Part shown: positions 22,156 to 34,841 of the stretch, piece by piece | Layout of the letters: every line of letters starts with the position of its first letter | Numbering within the stretch: position 1 is the first letter of the stretch | Source: Auriscalpium vulgare | Taxonomy: Eukaryota; Basidiomycota; Agaricomycetes; Russulales; Auriscalpiaceae | DNA: 64,000 nucleotides | Reading direction: 5' to 3' | NCBI GenBank assembly: GCA_019915015.1 | Contig: JAHBBC010000001.1 | Location: forward strand, 3,286,001-3,350,000 | The notes under the pieces: generated by a model | The model's input: the letters and a program-made list of their open reading frames with translations, nothing else | What the model was told of the DNA's origin: nothing | The model's database searches: none | Translations under genes and position numbers: made by a program

Positions 22156-25100
22156 ATGTCAGTCACCTCCCGCCTGCGGTCCATCTTTGCCTTCAGGACC
22201 GGGCCCGCAACAGTCCTCGTCGTGCTCTTATATGCTGCGGCCTTTGCTTCCCTCTATCTTGCAGACCAGCTTCAGCCTCTTCCTGCAGGAGCACAGCAGC
22301 GGGCAGACTTGGAGCAAGCTTATAAGGACCTTCATGTGGTAAGTACACCTCCCAAGCCCAGTCTGCCTTCTGCCGACGCATCATGCGCGAATGCTTCCTA
22401 GATTGCAGCTCGCCCACATCCCTATAACTCACATCAAAACGACCTGGTTCGCAAGTATCTCCTCCGGCGCGTTCACGACATTGCAAGGGACCATCCCTGG
22501 ATCCATGTCCAGGACGACGCAACGACTGCCACCTTCGTCGATCGCAACAAGGCAGTTTACTTCGAAGGCAACAACATCCTTGTAAAGATTGATGGTACAG
22601 ATGACGGTGCACACTGTGAGTGCCGCTCTCTCCTGCATTTCCTGGCGAGCACGGGCTCCTCAGTGGGTTTGAGACGTTTTTTTGCGTCATGCGCGCCGCA
22701 TGCATGTAGTAGCTCAAGCACGCCCCCTTTGTTATCTGCATGCTTTCTTACACTTGCATGATCCCTTAGCCAATGGCGTACTGTTCTCCGCACACTACGA
22801 CTCAGTCTCGACGGCACCAGGAGCTACGGATGACGGAATGAATGTCGCATCCCTACTTCAAACCATCAAGCATCTCGCCGGTAACAGGCCTCGTCTGACA
22901 GCGATTTTTAACATCAACAATGGCGAGGAAGACGGCCTGCACGGCGCGCACTCGTAGGAATTTTGGTGCTTACCTGTGCGAGATTTCTGAGCGCGTGTCA
23001 CAGCTTTCTGGCGCACCCTTGGGCGAACATTACATCCAGATTTATAAATTTCGAAGGTGCAGGTGCTGGAGGGTCAGTATCTACACAGATCCTTGCAACC
23101 TCCGTGTTCCTGAGATATGTCCAGGCGCCCCTTTCTGTTCCGCACCACTTCTCTGGATATGTTGGAGGCGTTCAAGAAGGTCCCACACCCACACGCGAAC
23201 GTAATCTCTGCAGACGCATGGAAGCGCGGAATCATCCGGTCCGACACCGATTACTCTGTCTACGCAGGCTCACCGGATGCAAGTCCCAGTACAGGCGATC
23301 AAGGATATAAAGGTCCAGGGGGAGGGATGCGCGGAGCGGACGTTGCTTTCTACAAAAGCCGCGCACGTTATCATACATCTGATGACTCTGTGCGTGGCAT
23401 GGGCGAAGGTGGTGCTAAAAGGGCCTTGTGGGGTGTGATGGACGTCATGCGCAGCGCCGGTAGCGCCCTTTTGTCAAGCGATGGCAGCGATGTTGTGAGT
23501 GAGACGGAGGGTGCTGTTTACTTCGAGCGTAAGCGTGTCCTGCGGTTATTCCTCCTACACGTGGATCTCACAGTCTTTGATAGTCTTCGGGCTCTACTTG
23601 GTCGCTTTTCCATTTCGAGTGCTTGTCGCCGTAGATACGGTCTTGCTCTCTGCCGGCCCAATCATCGTCGCGGTGCTCTCCTTCTTTCTGTATCGTCAAT
23701 CCGTCCTGCGGCCGCAGAGGCGCTGGGTGGATCTTGCCCGAGGCTATGGCCGGTTTTGGCTGGCCTTCATTTTGAGTGCGGGAGCTCAAGTGGGTTTGGT
23801 GACTGGCTTCTTGAAGCTGAACCCCATGGTAAGTGACCTGCCCAACCCTTATGCTAGCGTTACTGACCTCGACATTCTGTGCAGACTGTGCATGCCCACT
23901 CCGTTGCTGTCACGCTGTCTATGCTGTCTTTGAGCTACCTGACGCTCGTGATTCCTCTCACCCTCGCGGAGTGGGTGCGTCCCATACCACCAGCAAAGCA
24001 AAAACTGGTCGTACTTGTCGAGCTTTACTTTTTGACGTGGCTCCTTCTCCTCGGGGCCATTGTCGTCGCGCAGCAGTTCGACGTTGCGGGCACGTATTGG
24101 GTTGGAGCGTGGAACGCGAGTGTCCTGCTTGCTGTGGTGCTCGCGATGATTGAGGGTTTGTGGGGCAAAGGCAGAGGAGGAAGAGTCGTCTTGGCTGATG
24201 AGAGCGAGGACCTCGCTAATGACGAAGAAGAAACAACGCAGACGGCTATTGAGAGAGAGGAGCACGAGCACGAAAGCGAGGAGGTCGAAGTCACCGAGAG
24301 GACACCTCTGATAACACCTGCCAATGGAACGCGGAAGGCGGTCATCGCCGACGAAGTAAACCAGGACCAGGCCTTCTTCTGGTGGATATTCCAGGTCGTA
24401 TTGTCTATTCCCGTTCCTTTGATCTCCATCGGCGCGATATCTTTGATTTGGCTTGGCGCCATGCCTCAGACAGCTCCGGACGGCGGATGGGTCGGCGTAG
24501 GCAAGCTACTCATCGAGTTTCTTCTGGTCGTCGACTAACACAGCCAATAGTGTACGCACCCCTGGCTCTGCTTTGCCTGCTTTTGCTCCTACCTCTCGCC
24601 CCATTCGCGCATAAGATGCACCGCTCAGTAACTCTGGCCTTGCTTATGGTGTTCGTGGCGTCCACAGCGTACTCCTGGCTGACATGGCCGTTCACCGCCC
24701 CGGATGGCAAGCTGAAGGTATTCTTCGGTCATCGCGTGGAACTTTCGAACATCACAAGGGTCGAGTCTGCCGATGGCAGTTTGGCGAGACTGGACGGGAG
24801 CCCACACCTGGTCAGCGCCTTCACAGAGCTAACGGTGGTCGCAGAGTATGTGGGGCGCGTGGTCGAAGCGCTGCCATCTTCTTGGTCTGTGGATGGTGTC
24901 ATATGCGAGCAAGGGAAAATTCGCCCCGGGATGACGACCTGCCAGTGGCCGGTTGAAGATGAATGGCTCCCGTCCATACCCGGGAACTCGAGGAAGGACG
25001 CTGCGTGGTTCCATGTGAATGCGACAAGGATTGACGCGTCGTCCTCGCACTTCATCATCACCGCAACAAACACGCGCGCGTGCAGCGTGCGTCTGGAGAA

Positions 25101-25467
25101 TCGCAACCTGACTTGGTACGGCGTGCGGCCGCTCGGCCGCTTTGGATCTGAAGACACGGTGGGAGACTGGCGTGAGTTCGAGGTTCCAAGGGGCGTCAAC
25201 ATCAGTCGTGTCGACCTGTGGAGCCGAGAATGGGGGCAGTCTGTCGAGCTCGAGCTGCGGTTCCATGATGTCGAGAAAGCTGATGAGGAGCACATCCGTG
25301 GTCAGGTTGCTTGCACGTGGGCAGAGTACCAGGACGCCGTGCGGAACGGCCCGCCGGCTGCTCGGATCCCTGCGCTGGAGGAAGCGTACGCGTTTTTGCC
25401 GGAGTGGGCGGCTCTGACGAAGGTGGGAGATGGACTGGTGGAGGCGCTGAGTGGATTTGTGCTTTGA
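22156..25467 (+). CDS. PFF1: vacuolar membrane M28 metallopeptidase (PFF1-like)
   Basis: Zn-dependent peptidase with its active site in the vacuole and many membrane helices after it. It starts MSVTSRLRSIFAFRTGPATV at 22156, with first helix VLVVLLYAAAFASLYLADQL. The peptidase domain shows ARPHPYNSHQNDLVRKYLLR, AVYFEGNNILVKIDG, NGVLFSAHYDSVSTAPGATD (metal His and Asp), AIFNINNGEEDGLHGAHSFL (catalytic Glu pair) and FINFEGAGAGG. Further exons: RTTSLDMLEAFKKVPHPHAN, IIRSDTDYSVY and YHTSDDSVRGMGEGGAKRAL (metal ligands), then helices VFGLYLVAFPFRVLVAVDTV, ELYFLTWLLLLGAIVVAQQF and YAPLALLCLLLLLPLAPFAH. The C-terminal lumenal domain ends VGDGLVEALSGFVL at 25467. About nine introns; some near 22617-22770 and 23050-23150 are inferred. 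Close to the usual family length. Confidence 0.9.
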
Positions 25468-25605
25468 GCCGCTGTGGTCGCATGGACAATGTACATGATG
25501 TATACTAATATACTAGTTTCGTGATGTATCCAGGCGCCACTTGTATGGCTCGGCAACGCCCGCAATGTGGACATTGCCTTGCCTTTGCCTTCACTCGCAG
25601 TGACC

Positions 25606-26586
25606 ATGTCTTCCGACTCAGAATCTGACGCGCCAGAAGCCATCACGCTTTCCCAGTCTGCGACATCCGCTCGTGGCAGGGAACGTGCCATCCAGACATT
25701 CCGCGCGGCTGAGCAGCACAAGACAAAAGAGCGGAACAGAAAACGCGACCAGCGGCTGAAGGAGCAGGCGAAGGGGAAGAAGGCGGATGCTGTGCCGGGC
25801 AAGGGAAAGGGAAAGAGGGTGGCTGCAGATAATGGAGAGCAGGACGATGTGCAGGATGAAGAGACGCAGAGGCTACTGGCGCGTATGGCGCGCGCGATGG
25901 ACGAGGCCGAGGGGGAGTCAGACGGGGAGCTTGACTCTGGTCAGGAGGACGAGTTTGCGGGGTTGGGAGGTCTCAATGACGGTTCGCAGGATGATGGTGA
26001 TGGCATTGGCGAACACGAGCCTGGCAGCGAAGACGGTCACAGCGAAGACATATCCGAGGACGACGAACCGCCTGCACCCGCCGCACCCCAGGCCCCAAGA
26101 CCGAAAGATAAATACCTGCCTGACCACCTCTTCGAAGCCGCTCTGTCGAAGAATACCACTTCAAAGACGAAGGCTGATCCGTCGCCAAAAACGCCTTCCA
26201 AGAAGCGCAAGCGTGCGCAGAACAAGTCAAAAGATATTGTCCTTGGGTGCGTCTATGGTCCAGAGAGTGTGCATATCCTCGCAGTCATCTTATGCGACTC
26301 CAGGTCTCGGACAATCAGAACGCTGCCTCCAGTCCACACTACAGCTGTAACTCCTGCCCCGGGTACAACGACTCGCCCTGCCCGCGTCAAGCGCTTCTTG
26401 TCGCGCGCACTGAATGTCTCAGGGAAGCAGAAACCCAAAGCTCACGCATGGGAGCGCCGAGCAGGTGCGCGAAATCATGTCTCCATCGTCGATCCTTGCT
26501 GAACCACTTTACTTACAATGACAGTGAATATCGCACTCTCAAAACGAAGTGGTGGTCCACCAGTTACTGGCTTCGTTCGATCATAA
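25606..26586 (+). CDS. probable nucleolar U3 snoRNA-associated (UTP16-like) protein
   Basis: The start codon at 25606 gives MSSDSESDAPEAITLSQSAT; an upstream in-frame ATG at 25567 is less likely. The N-terminal half is a charged coiled region (RAAEQHKTKERNRKRDQRLK) followed by a long acidic part (GQEDEFAGLGGLNDGSQDDG and EDISEDDEPPAPAAPQAPRP). Then KYLPDHLFEAALSK, a basic NLS (KTPSKKRKRAQNKSKDIVLG), an intron at about 26247-26302, and a conserved-looking tail TRPARVKRFLSRALNVSGKQ, HAWERRAVNIALSKRSGGPP ending VTGFVRS at TAA 26584-26586 after a second intron (donor at 26466). This layout (acidic, basic, then short hydrophobic/basic tail) fits the U3 snoRNA-associated family, in which yeast UTP16/BUD21 belongs. 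Assignment is from architecture and from weak recall of homologues, so moderate. Confidence 0.65.
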
Positions 26587-27221
26587 TGACCGATACGCGT
26601 TGTTCTCAGTTTCGTTCGCGTGCCAGGCCAGGTCTCAGAGAAAAGGTCACAAATGCTCCATATGTCGATCGACGACACGGTGCTAGGTACATGCTGCAAC
26701 CGCCAGATCAGAGACCGCGGAGCGAGCACACTGGAAGAAGACGTAAGGGTAAAAAGGTCGTTCAGGAAACGAGGAAATGTCGCGATACGATACCAGACCG
26801 GACGGTCGGCAATCGGTGTCTGCGAAGCAATCGTAAGAGAAACCAACAAAAAAGGTCGTGAAGAACGTGGAAGTATCAAAATCGCGATGGCGCAGCTAGT
26901 CGGCGTCCTCCATATCCGGAGGACTTCATGGGAGCGTAAGCGTGCGTCGGTCGTTCTCATCATCACGAAGCGTGCCAGTCGTGTACAGTCAGTCATCAGT
27001 AATCTCAAAACTATTCATTGTAGCGCGCTACCACTAGGGCAACGCCAGGATGTCGTGAATGCGGGGTCGAGGACCCAGGCTTAGTGCCTGAGTGAAGGGA
27101 GGATAGGCGGCATAGATCTTATAGCATAGGTGCCAGTGCGCATGCGTCGCTAATGGTGCGAGATGGCGTGCGCACTGACGAAGGGGCTTAGTTCTTAATC
27201 CAGGAGGCGAGAGAAGTCCCA
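26587..27221. other. intergenic between convergent genes
   Basis: About 635 bases between two stop codons. The open frames on both strands here (26620-27084 +, 26475-27008 -) overlap the neighbouring gene's end or resemble nothing and are not called. Confidence 0.45.
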
Positions 27222-30200
27222 TCATGCCCGGATGGACAGTGGCCGCGCGGTAGAGGGAGTCGGACGAGCGCGGGGACGAGGACGGCTCATGCGCAAGTTC
27301 TCGCCAGGGCTGCATGACCAGGATACAAGTCAGGTTGTGTGCTGATAAAATGCGGGAATATACGTACGTAGCGATGCTGCCTTGTGACGTGTTCTCCTTG
27401 TTCTCCTTGCCTGTGCTGCGCTTCGCCCATCCAAGAGCCGACCGCCGCGCGTTCGAAGCAACGCGCGGACGAGCGGGTAGCCCGAACGAGTTCTTGCCGC
27501 TCTTGTCTGGAATGTAAGGCGATACGTCGACCGTGACGTTCGGGTTCGCCGTGCGGTCCTGCAGTGTGACGGGCGGTGCAGGGGAGGCGAGGGCCTCGGG
27601 ACGAGGGGTCACGGACGTCAGAGAAACCTTCACGGCGCGCGGGTACGGGGAAGGGCGCGAGTTCGTGCGAGAGCGCATACGGCGGATCTCCGCGGCAAGA
27701 TGTCCGTAGTTCTGCTTGGAGTGCTCAAGCAAGGCTTGCATGCCAGCGGGATGTCTGGGAGGGTCGAAGGCTATTACATGTAGGTGAGCGAACGAACGAG
27801 CTTATATCATGCAAGACCTACATTGCACGGCATACACGGAAAATGCGGTATCCATCCACAAACGCTTGCTCTCCTCCACCGTGACATGGGCCTCATCTTT
27901 CAGCGCAGTGTACCGCCGAAGCGCCTGGATCCCGCGCTCGTCGCTCCAATCCACAGAGTTAGCATCGTCCGCCTCCACAACAATGACGTTGTCCATCACA
28001 GCAGAGAACCCCACAGCGTTTGTCACAGGGAGAACACGCTCGGGAACTGGCGTGTTCGTGACGGACATCTCCTCCTGGATTGTCTCGTACACCGACGACC
28101 GGGAAGCCCGTGCAGCTGAAACTCTGCGTCGGTGGCCGTGACCCCTGGCCCGCGTACGGATGCGGTTGCGGACGTCCGCCGTCATTGGGTGTGTCATGTT
28201 GGCCAAGGCGACGTTGAGTCGCGGCAGATCGATGCTCGCGATGCTAGACTGCGAGTCACTGGACACCGACGAGCCCTCACCGGAAGACAATGGAGGCGTC
28301 TCCGCGCCAGAGCTGCTAGAAGACTGAGTGCTTGACCTTGAGCGGTTGGCACTGGCGGGACGAGGCCGGCTAAAGACGGGCACTGATCGGACTACTTGCA
28401 ATCGTTAGGGCACAACACAGAAGCATAAGACACATAACTCACATGAGAGATCATTGCCTTCGGCGCTGAGGCAATGCTCCTCCAGACTCTGGCGAGCGAG
28501 AACACCTTTCCGCGCGGAGATCATGCGATCGTGTCCGAAGCCGAGAGATGATGTCGAGGCTATCGAAGGCTGCTCGATCAACCGCGTTTTCTTAGGGGAC
28601 TCGACAGCCTCTTCTTCAGCCATCGCGAAACGATCCACGGGGCCGCGGATCGTGGCGTGCTTCCTCTTGCCTACTCGGACACATGGGGAGCCCTCCACGA
28701 TTGAGCCGACAGAGCGACGACGGACATGGCCACCATCGAGCATCTAGGTCGTATTAGCACTCTCATGAAAACATCGGAGGTCGTGGACTTACGGTGATCA
28801 TCGTGTCATCTTCCCGCTTGGGGCTGTCCATTGTCTCGTCCATGCTGAGGAGGGAGAGGGGCCGGAACTCGTTGGCTGCGTACTGGCTGCGCATGGCGTA
28901 CGACTCGTCGCGACCGAACACAGACCCCGAATCTTCCGATGACGTGCGGTAGCCTGTTTTCTCAAATATAGAGTCGTCCGCTGAGATCCGGCGGTCATCA
29001 TCCATGAGTGAGTCGAAAGACGTCCTGTTGCCCATGCGCTCGCTCGCCACGCTCTCCGGCGGAGAGGCCGAGATAGCCGCCAGCGGCATGCCATAATCGC
29101 GCGCCGACTCTAGCATCTTGTCGCCCAGCCCGGGCCGACTGACGCGCAGAGCAGACATGTCGCTCATGACGGAATCGACTGACATGTCCTGTCGATGGCG
29201 GGGAGCCCAAGATGTGCGTTTGCCTGCCGCTCCGAACGACGCGAATGCCTGCGCAACAGAACCTGCGCTTGAAACGGAGTCATTGCGGCGGTGCATATGA
29301 TGGCTGCGATTGTAGAGACTGATTGGCGGCGCCATGGAAGTGGTTGACATTGTCGAATCTTGTCGGCGATGGTCCTGCCGGCAATGATTCTCCTGGATCG
29401 GATGGAGGATGCTTGATGGTCGCGAAGGGCGGAAGTAGAAGCTGGACGCATCACTATCGACGCGCTTTCGTCGGGAATCTCGGCGAATGAAGTCAAACGT
29501 ATCGTCAACAGACATGGACATGGACATGGACATGTCGTCGGACGACGGCCTGCTGGGAAGGGCGATCTTGTCGTAGTCGAACGGATCCTTGACCCCCGGA
29601 TTAAGGACAACACCATACGAAGACACTGACGCAATGCTGAACATGGAGTCCTGCGTCTGGTGTCCACGACGCGAGTCGAAGGTCGAGGGCGGATAGAACG
29701 CCGGGCGACTCCCGCTAAACTCAAAACCGCGCCTCACCTCGTCAAAGGAGTCGAAGCCTGTGAAGCTTGCCTGGGAAGATGCACGCGAGTGAGAGCTCAT
29801 CGAACGATCGATGATCATCTGCTCGCGGACTTGGCGTTTCGCGCTGGAGTCCGAGTTGACACGCCGGCGGGGAAGAGAAGGAGGCTCCTCAGCGGGGACC
29901 GCATGGCCCATGATGGACTTAAGGACAGAGCTGTCCTCCTCCACGAGAGACGACATCGAGAGAGATCGTATGTGGGCAGGTGGAGGGATGATGTCTGACA
30001 GCGTCAGAGCCTGCCTGACCTCTTCCTTGATCTCGGGCGACGGCATGCCCCCAAACTTGAAATTGACGTTCAGCTGGCCATCGGAGGCTTGGGACGAAGC
30101 CTTGGACGATGTCGATGTCTTGCCCAGATTATACCGCGGGATCGAGATGTCCCGCAGTGCCGCGGGGTCGCGCGCTTTCCGGGGAGCTGAGATTTCGGGG

Positions 30201-33200
30201 CTCGGGAGTAACGACGACTGAGCTGCGGTTGAGGATCCGTATTGGCCGCTTGACTCAGCGCTGAGATCATTGCTTGTGACGAAGGAGGCATCCACTCCAT
30301 GAACTGGGAGCGTAGGAACAGGCGGTGCATCTTCAGGCGTGAACTGGCCGAAGCCGTCGAGGTCGAACTTAGCGGGCGTGCGGAACGCACTCTCCAGCTG
30401 TTCGACGAAGCTGCGCCGGTCAGAACCGCCCGACTCGTTCAGTTTCTGCAGTTCCCCTGTAAAGTCGAAGGATTTCTTCGTGTCGTCGTCCGATACCTCG
30501 CTCCCGTCGATGTCGGCGTGGTTGTCGGCGTCGTCGATGACCTGTGCGCGGAAGACGGGGTGTTCGTACATCTCGATAGGGGACTCGCTGACGGGGGATT
30601 CCGAAACCTCAGGCATGGGCAGTGGCAACTCCGGCGGCATGCCGGGCGACGGCAGCGGGCGGAACGAGAGCGTGTCGGTGTCGACGTCAGGCTGGCCTGA
30701 CAGGATGACGCGGAGCTCATCGGGAACGTCGGAGTCTGGGTCATCCGACTCGACGACCTGGTCTGCGTCTACGGAACCGACGGAGCCACCAAGCGTGCCT
30801 GCAAGCCCGAGACCCTTGCGCGCCTCCGGGGAAATGGGCACGCCAGAATCATATCGGAGGCTCCTCTTGCTGCCCATCGTGTCAACAGACAGCCTTGGAA
30901 CAGCTTTGCGGAAGACCGGGGTCGGAGACGGAGCTTCCTCTGAGTCACCCTGAATGAATCGGGACGACATCTTGGATGGCCGTGAACCAAACGTCACTGA
31001 CGATGGCACACCGTCGACCACAGACGTGGACGGCGTCGACAGACGTCCTTCCGGGACATTAGACGCAGTGGGGGAAGATATCACAGTTGGCGACGTCTTT
31101 GCCTTTGCGGGGCGAAGAGGGAGGAAGACCACGGGAGGCTCGGCGAGCGGAGCGGGACTGAGGGTGCGCTTGTGTGTCAACCGGAATGTTGGCACGCTTG
31201 GCTGATCCGCGAGGGTCTGCGCACGCTTCGGCATGTGCTCGTTCTTTGTCGGCGAGATGGGCCAGGGAGCAATCTGCTGGCCAAGTCTTGACCAGGTGGG
31301 CGGCGCTTGGGGCCCGGAGACAGTGGCTTGGCGACGAGACTGCGAGTAAGGGCGCAGGGACGTGACAGAGGCCATACTCGTCCGGAGAGTCGGTCCCTTC
31401 GAGGGCGTGTCAACAGGTGGTGCTGGCTTCTTGAAGGGACTCCCAGTAAGCCGAGGATCCCGGAGCTGCGGGGAGTTGGCTAACAGCTCGGTCAGACTAG
31501 GAGACAAGCGCAGAGGTGAGCCATCCGGTGTGCCCGGGGTCGCTTCAAGGTCAAGGCGACTGATCAGCGAGGCCAGATCGTTGGTCGCAGCATCAAGAAT
31601 GGACAGAACACCTTCACACCGCCATGATCAGACTCAGTAAATGGGAGCGTTGAGATGGATCTTACCTTCAGTGTCGTCACGCATTCCCTTGGGCCGGTCC
31701 TTGACAAGCATCTGTTCTGACATCGGGCGAACACGGTTCCGTTTCTGGGGCGTTGAAACCAAAGAGACATCGTCGGGAACATCAGAGTGACCATCTGCGG
31801 TCGCCTCCTCAATAGTGACAATGGGCATAGGAACTGAGGACCCAGATGCCTGCGAGGATTGCGAAACCGGACGTGACATCTGCTCAGGGAAGATGTCAGC
31901 CAAAGCTGCACGACGGCGCGCCTCAGCAGACGTCCTGCGCGTTGACTTAGGATGAGCAGGTGTGGTTGCGGCAGCCTCGGCTCGGCGCTGTTCTTTCACA
32001 GTCTGAAGTCCCTCCTCATCCCACTTGACGGACGTGGAGCTACCAGACGACGCACGAGACACATTTGAGGCCGTGGAAGGTGGGCGAAGTGAAGAGCCCG
32101 TCGACACGGTAGACGCAGAGCGGCCGCGTCCGTTGATATCCATGACAGCCGAGTCCGCAGAAAGACGATTAAAAGCCGGCGGTGGACCATGGGATGATGA
32201 TGAAGATGACACAGCTCGCGCCGTACCGAAGCGCATAGTCGAGGGTAAGCCGAGGCCGAGAACCCCTGCCTTGCGTGGTTGCGCCTCCGTGAATGTCATA
32301 ACCTCTGGGCTGATGGGTGTACCAGCCTCGAAGCTGCTGCCTGAATACCGTGGGGTTTGTTGAGCCCTGCCCTCCTTCTGCTTTTCCTTCTTTTTTTTCT
32401 TCTTCTCTGGCTCCTTCTCCTTCTTCTTGACAGTCGCTGCAGGCATCGCAGCCTCCTTCTCCACCGGCTTTCCCTGAGACCAGCTTGTGAGTCGGGCCAT
32501 CGAGCGCATCGAGCGCATCGCACGGATGGCTATTGACCCAGTGGCTGGGTTCGGAGGAGCGAGGAAGGTGGGCGTCGGGATCTCATCCCGATCGGATGAT
32601 GAGTTTGCATTGTCATCGTGAACAAGGTCGGGAAGGTGAAGGGTTTGAGCAGAGGAGATGGAGCTGAACGGGGGGCGCTCTAGAGCAGTAGGTGCGGCGG
32701 GCGTGGAAAGGAGGATGCCAGAGTCCAAGGAGTTGAACCGCGCGCGCGAGGCGGGTTCGGCTGTCTCCGCCTTGGCCGGTTCGGGCGCTGTAAATGGGCG
32801 TAAATATATGCGCGACGTACGATCCGCATACAATGCTCACATTTTGCCCGCACCGCTGCTTTCGCCTTCTCCTTGGAATCCTTTCGACCCCTTCCTATAC
32901 TCCACCACTTGTCCTTCTCCTCTGACTTGACCTTAAGGAGTGGGTTCGAGGACGAGGCTGCCGGCGGAATGTTTGTGGTCTCGCCTAGAGGCCCCCATTT
33001 CAGTCCATCCAGAGCTGCCCGGCTCTTCTTCTTCTTGACCATGAGAATTTCGCCGAGCTCGGGGTCATCGGTAGGGTCGACGTAGATCTCGAAGCCGCTT
33101 CTGCCAGCAGACGCGGTCCCGCCTACACGCCGTACGACGTCAGAAAGGTCCTTGTTGTTCGCCTTCGCGCTCTTGCTGCCGACAAGAAGACTGAGCTTTG

Positions 33201-33477
33201 ACTTCTTGGGAACGAGCCGCCTACGTGCTGACGGCTCCTCGGGCTTGGGGGCGAGCGGTGATGACACTGGGGGAACGGAGACGAAGGATGACGACGCGAA
33301 GGACGCGTTGGCGAAGGTGTTGTTAGCATCGGATGCGGTGCCAGCGGCAGAAGGGGTAGCGGAGATGAGACGGATGGTGGGGATGTGCTGTTGCGAGGGC
33401 GTGTCCGTCGGAGACACAGCGCGTCGGGAGGGCTCCGGGGCGGGGTGTCGGGAGAGCAATGTGAGTGAGCCGCGCAT
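27222..33477 (-). CDS. very long, mostly disordered protein of unknown function (about 1,950 residues)
   Basis: One gene assembled from large exons: 33477 to about 32850, 32790 to 31665, 31610 to 28797, 28744 to 28440, 28397 to 27820, 27773 to 27364 and a short last exon. Junctions keep frame at each short intron (for example AAVRAKS|PEPAKAE, DDTEG|VLSILDAATNDL, DDTMIT|MLDGGHVRRR, GNDLS|LVRSVPVF, VYAVQ|SFDPPRHPAG). It starts MRGSLTLLSRHPAPEPSRRA. Composition is Ser/Pro/Arg rich with no membrane helix or catalytic motif. Islands that look ordered: GFEIYVDPTDDPELGEILMV, KDKWWSIGRGRKDSKEKAKA, VLSILDAATNDLASLISRLD, and FDPPRHPAGMQALLEHSKQN. There is a Lys cluster near 32390, an MSMSMSMS run near 29520, and KENKEN at 27391-27408. 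I do not recognise a named family. The end is either 27222 (preferred splice: ATPGENLRMSRPRPRA...) or 27034 by read-through. Confidence 0.8.
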
Positions 33478-34108
33478 TTCAATGATGTTGATGAGTGAAA
33501 ACTGAGTCGTTAATTGCGTACAGGGACTTGATGATAGAGGAAACGTGAAGATTCGTTAGTAACACAGATTGAAGCCGAAGATTGTTGAGTCGTGAAGGTT
33601 GAAAAAAGTTGAGAGGTAAGGTCGTGGAAATGGGTCGTCCGGGCAAACAAAAGGCGTTGCTGGATCGTGAGTCGTATGCTTGAGCGTAGAAACGCGTCCG
33701 CCGTGTTCCCGTCTGTGCGCTGTTGAGCGGGACGGCGGGTGAATTCGTGTGCGAGGTTCTTGAGGTCGTATAGGTTCGTTGGTCGCCGGTCGCCAGGTTG
33801 GCGGCTTCCCGACGAGGCAGAGCAGAGCAAGAAAGAAACGGAGAGACGAAGAGACGCAAACCCGAGTGCTGAGCTGAAGCCGGAAACAAGGACGCAAAAT
33901 CGCGGGAACTCGAACATGTATCAACATGAGGCGTTTGTCGCTGTGGGCGCCCGGGCGCTTGCTGGCCAAATACCCGTCAATAACGCGCCACGTTCATTTC
34001 ATCACGGGACCGCGACGCGGCTTTGATCAGTACTCCAGTCGCTACTAGTTCCATCTCACGCTCTCCAACGTCGGTGGAGGGTCTTGGCTACTAGCACATC
34101 CCCTTCCA
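33478..34108. other. intergenic: promoter and leader of the giant gene
   Basis: About 630 bases upstream of the giant gene's start codon and downstream of the PEBP stop. Three overlapping - strand open frames (33479-33969) have no supported function; this stretch is more likely 5' leader and promoter. Confidence 0.45.
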
Positions 34109-34841
34109 CTACTCCGAGTCGGTATGTACGAGGAAGAAGCTCGCCCCGACCAACGTAAGCCCGTACCGCTTTCCGAACTCAACGGCATTCCAGGTCTTCC
34201 TATCGTCCTTCTCAGAGCGGTGCTCGGGGGCATCGGGCGGGAGCGCGAACCCCGAAGGCTCTTGGAACAGAAGAAATGCTGCACACATATATATAGTGGG
34301 AAAGAGTGGCAGAACGATATCGAGATGGCTCACTGTAACGGTGTGTGCCAGAACCAGCGCGTGCTCCTGGAGCGTAGTAAGTGGTTGCGGACGCTTTCGT
34401 CTGGAGAGCGGTAAAGTCGGCTGTTTCTGATATCCCCTCCGAGCGCGCCGTCAGGCCAGTGACCTGATTTCAAAATTTGGTACACTGTAAGTGCACGGCA
34501 GAATGCGCACGTACCACCCAGTGCCTAAAGGACCTGAACCTGAAGTCCGATCTCCCCGGTGCGTCGGGGTCCAGCATGACAAGGGTGTAGGACAGATCAA
34601 CAGGTGCATCCTCCCCCGTAGCCTCTGCCTGCTCAATGGGTATGTTCATCGGCGTCATATTAATCGATGGCTCCTCTGCGGTATCCGAGACAGAGAGCTC
34701 GTTGCCCAGCAGGACCTCCTTGCCGTTCGGGTATACGATTGAGAAGAGGAGCGAAGGCTGGAAGGACTCTGGGAGAACATCAGGAATGATGTGCTCCCGC
34801 TCAAGGGCGCTAATAACTGAGGAAAGTGGGTCTAGAGACAT
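34109..34841 (-). CDS. phosphatidylethanolamine-binding protein (PEBP/YbhB-like)
   Basis: Cytosolic PEBP family protein (yeast TFS1 inhibits carboxypeptidase Y and RasGAP; other members bind lipids). I start at 34841 (MSLDPLSSVISALEREHIIP); an in-frame ATG at 34895 would add 18 residues. Exon 1: DVLPESFQPSLLFSIVYPNG, VDLSYTLVMLDPDAPGRSDF (the D-P-D-x-P ligand-site signature) and FRFRSFRHWV. After an intron, VTGLTARSEGISETADFTAL, then ATTYYAPGARAGSGTHRYTF (the G-x-H-R-Y motif), LLFQEPSGFALPPDAPEHRS, ending FGKRYGLTLVGASFFLVHTD and SE. Two introns. About 210 residues, normal for the family. Confidence 0.9.

Noticed and set aside
26475..27084. Overlapping + and - frames between two convergent genes
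   Set aside because: The - frame runs opposite the last exon of the preceding gene, and the + frame resembles nothing. Left uncalled.
30339..30953. Long + strand open frame (204 codons) opposite the giant gene
   Set aside because: It is antisense to an uninterrupted 914-codon exon and is explained by its Ser/Pro/Arg codon composition. No family resemblance.
33479..33969. Three overlapping - strand frames upstream of the giant gene's start
   Set aside because: Tested as an extra 5' exon. None joins in frame to the start and none looks like protein. More likely leader and promoter.
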